A DNA stretch of 64,000 bases from Catonia carolina. Lineage: Eukaryota > Arthropoda > Insecta > Hemiptera > Achilidae. The stretch spans positions 29,565,784 to 29,629,783 of the forward strand of contig JAQMRL010000010.1 in the NCBI GenBank assembly GCA_035578175.1. Direction: 5' to 3'. Every line of letters begins with the position of its first letter. Positions within the stretch are counted from its first letter, which is position 1. Made by a program: the position numbers and the translations under genes. Below are positions 56,407 through 64,000 of the stretch, piece by piece. Under the pieces are notes generated by a model. The model searched no databases. It saw only the letters and a list, made by a program, of their open reading frames with translations, and was not told where the DNA came from.

Positions 56407-59099
56407 GGTAAAACTACAATTGAGGAGGTCTCTGGAAGAACGACTTAAACCAAAATTATATGTTCCGAGATAACTGAACTTTAAGTTTCAAAGAAGTAGA
56501 AAGTACATACTTTTATGAATTTAGGAACAAATTATTGATATTATAATTCCCCTGTCCTTAGATTTATAACCCAGTTACTTGAGAACAGAATACATTTATG
56601 AATATATTAAATATAGCCAAATTTAGAATAAAAGGTTTAAGTCGTTCTTCCATAGAATGATATTTCACAAAAGTTTTTTGACATTTTTCACTGAATGGTA
56701 TATTCTTACTTACATTACTTTTTATAAAGTGTCATTAAATGGGTTAAATGTATTGAATTAGACAAAAGATACCAAAAATATTTTAATATTATTAAATTTT
56801 TAATAAAAGGAATGATTATTACAAAATATTAATATAATGATATCAAGAATACAATACAGACACTGTTGGTTATTGTTAAAATCATTTCACTATTTATTCA
56901 TTTTCACTTTTTCATGAACTTTCATTATTTTCACTAGACGATATAATATTTTTGTACCAAGGAACATAACAATCGTTAATATATTTTAGGAGACTCAAAA
57001 TGTCATTTCCTTTTGCAGATTTTATCCCAGGTTTCTTTAAAGGTAGAAAGGATAAGTTATCTCTTGATTTCTTTGTTATCATATTAACTGGACCAATATT
57101 AAATGGATGAAACAACTCTGAATACAGATGACTTGCAGCAAATGTTCGTGGGGAATAATATAGTACCACACATTTCTGGATGCGGAAAACTACTCCTTTT
57201 GCTTTTGGTACCTTATTTTGAAAAAGAGGTTCCAGAGCACTAGACCAGTTGGAAATTAAATTTGATGCCATTATTGCTTCATATGGGCTAGGATTTTTTC
57301 TACTTTGTGATATTAAACTTAAGTATTGTTCAGGTGATTCAATAGTTTCAATACCTTTCATTGCATTATTACATACACCAAAATTTCTATCACACTGGTT
57401 ATAGGAATGACCACGCACTGGAAATATGTGCTTAATAGTGACATCATAACTGTAGCTTAACCATGCACAAAATTTCAGAACTGTAATATTTTTGTTTTGT
57501 CCTCCGCAATTATCTGAGAACAGAATTATGTGTTTTATTTGAGGTAACTGTCTCAGTTTTTCAGTTAGGAAGTCATACAAGAATGAGCAGACACTGTTGG
57601 GATCTTTTTTCCCTTCACTTTCTACAAAGCAATAAAATTTACTGCTGCTGTCGTTGTGGCAATAGATATTGAATACGAATAACCATAGTAATCGCTTGTA
57701 AAACTGCGCAGTCACATTCAAACGAGGCAAGCTGAGATTCTGGCCATAATCAAATTCTAATATAAGTACATCAGTTTTGTCTTTTAACGATTCAAGGTAT
57801 TTCTGTTTCAATGATTTATACTCTTCCCACTTCCTTTTGTGCACATTAAATTGAAAAGACCGAGTGCTATCATTTTTAGTTTTTAATATCAGTTCAGATT
57901 CACGACAAAAATCACAAACATCTGTTCTTGGTGCATGAAAAGCATAAGGACTATTTTCTCGGAAAAACTTATGATACGTTTTGAATTTTACATTTAAAAC
58001 AGCTCCAGTTTCTTTAAAATAATATTCTTTAAAAAGGTTATACAACTTTGTAACATTAAGACTTGTGTTCTCAAAATACAAACGTTTCGATTTGTTTAAA
58101 GAATAATGAGACTTATTATGAGGAAATAAATTCCAATGTGTCTTTACTAAAGTCCAAATATCTTCAGATATTTTAGTGGGACGATTATTGTGTTTTCCCC
58201 TTCTATCTTGTATCATAAGTAAGCCCTTTTTAAGGCCATTCAGTACAGTTTTCATTCGACTATCTGTTATTTGTAAAGTACTAATCAAATAATTTTTGCA
58301 TACCAATATTTTTTTAGAATCTGTCTTAACATAATAAGCATAGATATAATTTCGATTTTTACCACTTTTTGGTGTAGTTAGTTTTGACCTTATTTCTTGC
58401 TTTTCAACTAAATTTAGGAGCAAATTATCTTGTGTACTTTTACTTCCAATGCTCCAGAAACTTTGAAAAAATGTTTGCTGATCCTGATCAGTAAATTGTG
58501 TGTAACAGTTTTTTAAACAACATTTTTTAATTATTTGAAATTTTTTACCACTTACTTGCTTATTAGTGGATGGTGATATGTAAGTTTTACCACTATTTCT
58601 TTTTCGTTTTGCTACACTTTTCTTCCAGTCACTTTCATTCACCTTCCGTTTTACGCCGACATGTGACTGAATTTGTACGAGATTGTCTACTTCATTTAAT
58701 TCAGAAGACGAGTCACTTTCCATTCTTGTTATTTAAATAATATTATAATATAAACTATGTGAATTAAAATAGTAAATACAAGATATTAAATACATAAAAT
58801 CACTGGAAAGTGCAAAAATAAAAACATAACCTCACTCAACGAGCTGACAAAACAAACCAACAACAAAGATGTAGACACGCCTGACACGATGATTTTGAAG
58901 CACGGAACGTTCTACAGAAGAACAACCTAAACCTCTATGTACAAAACTGAACACTGCTGCGCTCTAGTAGCTAATTTCTCAATGAAATTTTTACACAACA
59001 TAATAAAGGTTTTAATACACTAATTCACATAAGAAACGGAAAAACAACCTAAGCAGGTTTAGGTCGTTCTTCCAGAGACCTCCTCAATTCAAGTTTTGC
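56407..59099 (-). mobile_element. Intact TTAA-flanked DNA transposon with DDE-like ORF
   Basis: TTAA at 56403-56406 and 59100-59103. Terminal inverted repeats of about 44 bp share AAAACT, AATTGAGGAGGTCTCTGG and AAGAACGAC, with few mismatches. Each end also has a subterminal inverted copy of the inner TIR (about 56633-56653 with AAGTCGTTCTTCC; about 58915-58937 with GAAGAACAACCTAAACC). One intact gene occupies the middle. It looks complete and potentially autonomous. Confidence 0.9.
56912..58723 (-). CDS. Putative DDE-type transposase, 603 residues, family unassigned
   Basis: An uninterrupted single-exon frame between the TIRs of the TTAA element; likely the transposase that cuts and joins its ends. 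Basic N-terminus with a nuclear-signal-like KRKVNESDWKKSVAKRKR (25-42); Cys at 68, 69 and 73; VCKNYLISTLQI (141-152) followed by DRRGKHNNRP (173-182), a pairing I recall from many uncharacterised insect proteins; a Cys pair DVCDFC (270/273); then an RNase H-like pattern FDYGQNLSLP (Asp325), SDNCGGQNKN (Asp404) and VRGHSYNQCDRNFG (Asp445). These three Asp are my candidate catalytic residues. It does not carry the recognisable signatures of piggyBac, mariner or hAT. Assignment to Kolobok, or to a new TTAA group, needs a profile search. It is not a host gene as far as I can see. Confidence 0.85.
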   Translation of the reverse strand: MESDSSSELNEVDNLVQIQSHVGVKRKVNESDWKKSVAKRKRNSGKTYISPSTNKQVSGKKFQIIKKCCLKNCYTQFTDQDQQTFFQSFWSIGSKSTQDNLLLNLVEKQEIRSKLTTPKSGKNRNYIYAYYVKTDSKKILVCKNYLISTLQITDSRMKTVLNGLKKGLLMIQDRRGKHNNRPTKISEDIWTLVKTHWNLFPHNKSHYSLNKSKRLYFENTSLNVTKLYNLFKEYYFKETGAVLNVKFKTYHKFFRENSPYAFHAPRTDVCDFCRESELILKTKNDSTRSFQFNVHKRKWEEYKSLKQKYLESLKDKTDVLILEFDYGQNLSLPRLNVTAQFYKRLLWLFVFNIYCHNDSSSKFYCFVESEGKKDPNSVCSFLYDFLTEKLRQLPQIKHIILFSDNCGGQNKNITVLKFCAWLSYSYDVTIKHIFPVRGHSYNQCDRNFGVCNNAMKGIETIESPEQYLSLISQSRKNPSPYEAIMASNLISNWSSALEPLFQNKVPKAKGVVFRIQKCVVLYYSPRTFAASHLYSELFHPFNIGPVNMITKKSRDNLSFLPLKKPGIKSAKGNDILSLLKYINDCYVPWYKNIISSSENNESS

Positions 59100-59129
59100 T
59101 TAACAGAAAAAAATTATGTATTATTAGAA

Positions 59130-59588
59130 TGTTTAATGTATCCTACAACTTTTATTCACTGAAAATTGCTAATTATCGCTAAACTAAGCGTTATACAAAA
59201 AATGCTTAAAATAAAAGTTGTAGAATTTAAAATTCTCTACAACTTTAATTATAGACTATACATTTTTGCGGTAAAATGCATAATAAAGCCGCAATCTTAA
59301 AAAAACAATTTTTTTACGTGAAAACAGTCTCACCAAGAATTTCAGCAAACATGGCGCTTACCTTATCTAGTAGAGCATACAAAATTAAGTAAATGAGGCG
59401 ATTTTTAAAAAAATCGTAGGACTAATTTTTGAGAAAATCGCAAAAAAGTGAAAAATTACACGAATAAACTACTACTTCCGGTAGACCAATTTTTATGAAA
59501 ATGTTCGTGTCGGGTACGGTAGTGGTATGTAACTTAAGTTTCAAGTTACAAGTTTGTACGATGTTCCGTTCTTGAGATATTCTATTCA

Positions 59589-59624
<36 letters not shown>

Positions 59625-60445
59625 GGCACGCGCACACATACCAATCGCTAAAAACATGTTTTTTGGGTTCAGGGGGTCTGAAAACGTATAGATCCGGTGA
59701 AAACTCGATTTCGGAAAATCGACATGAAAACAATACTTTCCTTCCTTTATATTCATATAGGCAAGAGAAATTAAAAATGGTGAATTTTTAAGATGCCTTA
59801 GTATACCTACATTTTACGACAAAAATGTACACTATATAGTCAAAGTTATTAAAAATTAAAAACATGTAAATTTTATTTCAAGCATTTTTTTCTACAGAGT
59901 TAATTTAAATTAGCGATTTTCCGCATTTTAAAGTCGAACAGAGGTTGATCTTCATTTTGCTTCATTCTCTAATGATTTATTAGCTTATATTTTTCCTATT
60001 ACATAGTTTACTCATGATTAAAACATATATGTATTATATCGCAAATTACCTATTTAAACTGTCAAGAGAAAGTCATGTGAGATTATCACACCAGTAGGTG
60101 TGAATTTTAATATAAAATCGTAGAAGCCGTTTTTGAGAAAATCACAAAAAAAGTTAAAAATGACACGAATAAACTGTTATTTCTGGTTGACCGATTTTAA
60201 TGAAAATGTTCGTATTGGGTCCGGTAGTAGTATCTAACTTAAGTTTCGTTTTAAGTTCGTACAACGTTCCGTTCTTGAGGTATTCTGTTCACGTACACAC
60301 ACACACACAGACCAATCGCTAAACATGTTTTTTTGGGTTCAGGGGGTCTGAAAACGTGTTGATCCAGTGAAAACTCGATTTCGAAAAATCGACATGAAAA
60401 CAATACTTTCCTTCCGATGTATTCACATAGGCACGACAAAGTAAA
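59130..60445 (-). repeat. Two R5 copies in tandem, with AC microsatellite
   Basis: R5 landmarks (GAAAATGTTCGTGTCGGGT; AAAACTCGATTTCG) occur twice, ending at about 59778 and 60445. An (AC)n run lies at about 59590-59622. The hairpin end (GTGAGATTATCACACC) is at 60078. Confidence 0.65.
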
Positions 60446-60518
60446 AATATTTAAAAAATTTCATAATATGAAAATTCTATTGGAGTTGGAAATTCCCAAA
60501 AACTTACTATGAACATGT

Positions 60519-60920
60519 GTTGTTGTTTAGGTCAACAGCTGCAGCTGAAAGGCTGGTTTGAACCTCTACAGAGGTTTTACTAAGTAAAAACAAGGAGTAA
60601 GGTGGTTTACCATTGCATTCCTCACTGAGTTGAAAGAGTATGCTTATCAGCATGCCAGGCCCTCCGAAAAGCACTCACTTTCCACCCTGCAAATGACACC
60701 TTCACTTCATTCACCACAGGGTCTGGCTGCATAGTGAAATTCATTACTCTCAGAGGAGATAACTCTGACTAGTGTCTTTTACACCTCTACCTCTTCTGTT
60801 CTTAAATCGTTCAGTCATATAAGTGGCTGACTATGTGATAAAAAACAGAACTATTTTTTTAGCCCTGGACCAAACATATAGAGTGCAATTAAAATAACAC
60901 TCCACCTGCCCGTTTTGGGC
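60519..60920 (-). repeat. R1 SINE-like element with target duplication
   Basis: Flanked by ATGAACATGT (60509-60518 and 60921-60930). Confidence 0.9.
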
Positions 60921-61217
60921 ATGAACATGTATACATCAAACAAAACCAGTTGAACCCTGTTTTTCACACATAATTAATTTCAGCGGATATTAAAAAATCC
61001 ATTAATATTAAAATGTCTAGCAGAAACTGTTCGAGTTTAATTTTAAAACTGTGTAGTGCAAGATTTTCGAATGATTCGGCGGTAGGTTGTTATAACCTAC
61101 CAAATCATTAATAACACTAACTAGATTACTTGAACTGTAAGTGTAGGTACAGATTTCTTGCCGTACAATACGAATACTGCATTGGAAATATTTTAGGCAT
61201 TTGAGGTTTTCCAAGTA

Positions 61218-62255
61218 CAGTAAAATCTCTCTATAGCGGAATTGAAGGGACCATGAGATACCGCCGCTATAAAGAGAGTTCCGTTATAGAGAGAGCGAGT
61301 AATTAACGGTGGGAGGGAAGTTAAAGTACTAATTTTTCTGTACAAAATAACTTATATACGTATGTAAATGGTGCATGGAATCAGTTTTTGAAAAACTACT
61401 GAATAGATAACTTTATGACGAATGTTTAATACAGTAGATTACTTCAATACAGTGAGATATTTAAATTAATTACCTACATAAAGTGTAGGTTATTAACTTA
61501 ACAAGAAATTTGGATACAAACTGGTTTTATTAGATGTTGTGTTACTAATGTTTAACAATAGAATTTCACTTTTCGTATTGAACTTTTTTCAATAATCATT
61601 CATACAGTACATACCATAATAGATAGCCTAAAATTAATTAGCACTGAAACTCGGTTTTTACTGAACAGTAATAAACATAAGATACATACAATTAAAATCT
61701 CCTAAAACATAGGCTACACAAACACAAAAAAATACACAGTACAGTATATATTATTTTGTTATTAAGGAAACAATGACTGTGAAGTGCATTTCATTTCGTA
61801 AAATAAGTTATAAATTTTTTTCGTTTTCAATTCAAAACATGTCTTCAATCTCATTTTTAATGTTTAAAACTTGTAAATTTTCATTTACATATTGGCAATG
61901 ACAGTACGTTGAAACAACAAGAATAGCGTCTAGTGCTTGTTTACTTGAAGGGACAACATTTCTGTTTCCATTTCATCGTCATTCACTTTCTTGCTCGTTG
62001 TTTTGGGCTAAGACATTTTCGATTATTGCATCATTGCCAACATCTGCTGAAGTGGCTAAGTCATTGTCTGCCCCTAAATAGGCGTCTAAATCCATATCCT
62101 GAAGATATTGTTTTGCCGCTATAGAGAGATTTTTGTGCCGCTATAACGAGAGTTAAATACATTATCGTAGTATACGAAAGGGTCGGGGTCGGCAAATAAT
62201 GCCGCTAAAGAGAGATTTCCGCTATAGAGAGTTCCGCAATAGAGAGATTTTACTG
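61218..62255. mobile_element. pogo/Tigger-type element, copy 2
   Basis: TA at 61216 and 62256. Ends identical to copy 1 at 43231. The two copies agree over nearly their whole length, with scattered single-base changes and small indels. Confidence 0.87.
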
Positions 62256-62621
62256 TACATACATCATTTATATTGCTCTTGCTTACCCATTCACAGTACA
62301 GTAATAATTTTACTAATTTCTATAAACTGGTCAACTTACAAAGATTCAAAATAATGCATAAATAAAGACCAAGCCAATTGCTGTGAGCAGTAGACTACGC
62401 ATGCGCATATTTGACTTCGACCCCGCATACCCCTCCGACCATCAGTAAGATGTACAGTCAGAGTATTGTTGAAAATTGACAAAACCCACTGTATTTTGTA
62501 AGCCCGCTGTTCCATTGTTGATTACATACGCTGCACTATTGCAGTACGTACAAGACTGTACTAATGCAGACGCACATTTTTCCCAGCGCTCTCCTTAAAA
62601 AAATCAGGCTATAGTTTTTGT
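62256..62621. other. Unassigned stretch
   Basis: No gene, tRNA-like box or TIR recognised; contains ACTACGCATGCGCATA near 62393. Confidence 0.3.
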
Positions 62622-63361
62622 TTGTTTAGGTCATCAACTGGCCGGCCCGTTGGCGTAGTGGTTAGCGCAACTGGCTTCTACACCGGGGCCCCGGGTTCGA
62701 TTCCCGGTCAGGTCTGGCATTTTTTCATCACTAATTTTCATCTATCACCCTTCTCACCGTCTGCATTACCAGTAATTGCAAAAGAGTTGGACGTTACACA
62801 AAAAAAAATTAAAGGCTGGTTTGAACCTCTAGAGGCTACACTAAGTAAAACGAGGAGTGAGGTGGTTTACGGGTGCCTTCCTCACTGAGTAGAAAAGTAT
62901 ACTTGTCAGCATGCCAGGCCCTCCGAAAATCATCTACTTTCCACCCTGTAAATGACACCTTCACTTCATTCGCCAGAGGGTCTGGCTGTATAATGAAATT
63001 CATTACTATCAGAGGAGATAACTCTGACTAAGTGTCTTTTACACCTCTACCTCTTCTCCTTCCTCACTAAGTAGAAAAGTATACTTGTCAGCATGTTAGG
63101 CCCTCCGAAAATCATCTACTTTCCACCCTGAAAATGACACCTTCACTTCATTCATCACGGGGTCTGGCTGTATAATGAAATTCATTACTATCAGAGGAGA
63201 TAACTGTGACTAGTGTCTTTTACACCTCTACCTCTTCTATTCTTAAATGTTTCAGTCATATAATTGGCTGAACATGTGACAAGAAACAGGACTATTTTTT
63301 ATAGCCCTGGAAGTAACAAATTGAGTGTAAATAATTCAACACTCCGCCTGCCTGTTATAGA
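62622..63361 (-). repeat. R1 copy with R3 insertion and internal tandem duplication
   Basis: R1 starts GTTTAGGTCATCAACTGG, is interrupted by the R3 SINE (62641-62810), resumes, and then repeats a ~182-bp segment beginning CCTTCCTCACT at 62875 and again at 63058. Confidence 0.8.
62641..62810 (+). repeat. R3-type tRNA-derived SINE inserted in R1
   Basis: A well-preserved tRNA-like head: GTTGGCGTAGTGGTTAGCGC (A box) and GGGTTCGATTCCCGG (B box), then an R3 body (GTCTGCATTACCAGTAATTG) and poly(A). Confidence 0.88.
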
Positions 63362-63638
63362 CATCGTAAATTGATAACGGTTCTTTTTAAGTGGTAATTT
63401 TCGAGAGGTGGGCAACTTACACAGGTGACGTCGTTATAAAAATCAACTTAATACTTAATACTTAAGCCTATTTTGCGTTGTGACACGTGGTCAAACATAT
63501 ACAGGACGGTCACTTTATAGGTTTCAACTGTACTATTACTGTAAGCCGAAATTGAAAATAATTACATTCTCTAGAGGTTAAAGTTCAAAAATATTCCAGA
63601 CTTGATTAAAAAACCACGCAAACACTTTTGCTAAGATC

Positions 63639-63690
63639 ATGAAGTACATATTACTAGCATGCTTCGTCGCGGTTTTGCACGCGAAAAATG
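63639..63690 (+). CDS. Possible first exon of a secreted-protein gene
   Basis: ATG at 63639 encodes MKYILLACFVAVLHAKN, a good signal-peptide shape (one Lys, hydrophobic core, small residue before the likely cut). A possible donor GTGTAA follows at 63691; without splicing the frame stops at codon 24. No downstream exon is visible before the window ends, so this could be chance. Confidence 0.3.
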
Positions 63691-64000
63691 GTGTAATCAC
63701 TTTTTTTTAAATATTTAGCATTCTCCGTTTCAGCAGTTCTTGCTTTTTGAAGATTTTCTTCCTAGTGATGTTTTTTTTTGATGGCATTAATGAAAATGAA
63801 AAAAAGAAAAAAACAACCACAAAAAAATAATTGTCAAAACCAAAAACTTAAATCTAGGTTGAATAAAATAAAAGTCAAAATAAAATATCAAAGCAATTGA
63901 TCACTCACCAATTAAAAGAAAATTAAAACAAATTAAAGAAACACGGAACTTTACTTTTATAAAATACTCAGCAATACAAAATCGTATCTACATAATAAAA

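Noticed and set aside
59590..59640. (AC)n run as a functional element
   Set aside because: An ordinary microsatellite inside an R5 copy; a shorter one occurs at the same place in the next copy.
1..64000. CRISPR arrays, bacterial operons or viral genes
   Set aside because: None seen; direct repeats here are transposon copies or microsatellites, and genes have spliceosomal introns.

Overview
The window looks like an AT-rich arthropod nuclear genome, most likely an insect. It has two microsomal cytochrome P450 genes of the CYP4 type, GT-AG introns of up to 7 kb, several mariner lineages, pogo/Tigger, piggyBac-type TTAA elements, non-LTR retrotransposon tails and tRNA-derived SINEs. A hemipteran is my best guess. 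That rests on the style of the repeats and P450s, and the sequence alone does not settle it. I see no bacterial features, no CRISPR array and no rRNA or genuine tRNA gene.

Host genes. Two CYP4-like genes face each other tail to tail. Gene A (plus strand, exons from 199 to 16803) is represented only by its C-terminal half, five exons of 750 nt; its 5' part lies upstream of the window. Gene B (minus strand, 51148 down to 22684) is complete. It has 12 coding exons totalling 1494 nt, which gives an uninterrupted 497-residue P450 with membrane anchor, WxxxR, GHDTT I-helix, ExxR, PDRF and heme-cysteine motifs. Exon lengths and phases at the 3' ends of A and B match (180 and 158 nt), so they are paralogues. 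Gene B carries two versions of its 91-nt exon 3, separated by only 56 nt. Frame logic makes them mutually exclusive, and they encode the region expected to hold SRS1 (first substrate recognition site). Intron 9 of gene B also holds a decayed copy of the start of exon 11. A possible first exon of a further, secreted-protein gene starts at 63639.

Mobile DNA. Nearly everything else is transposon-derived and mostly lies inside the P450 introns. Main items: a 2.7-kb TTAA-flanked transposon (56407-59099) with long terminal inverted repeats and an intact 603-residue DDE-like protein; a 1.3-kb mariner with TA duplications and one late stop plus frameshift (26360-27681); a mariner-derived fold-back element with about 367-bp arms (13394-14154) inside a gene A intron; a three-level nest (mariner-like, then TTAA element, then pogo) at 42565-45857; and a second, nearly identical copy of that pogo element at 61218-62255. 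There are also non-LTR RT fragments from at least three lineages and many short TIR elements with TTAA or TA target duplications.

Repeat family names used below are mine. R1 is a ~395-bp SINE-like family with an (AAC)n end and 9-14-bp target duplications. R2, R3 and R4 are tRNA-like SINEs with recognisable A and B boxes. R5 is an unclassified ~0.9-kb family with ACTTTCTCTTGCC inverted ends. R7 and R8 are short unclassified dispersed repeats. Exon coordinates were derived by hand from splice sites, reading frame and family conservation. Boundaries of repeats without target duplications are approximate.
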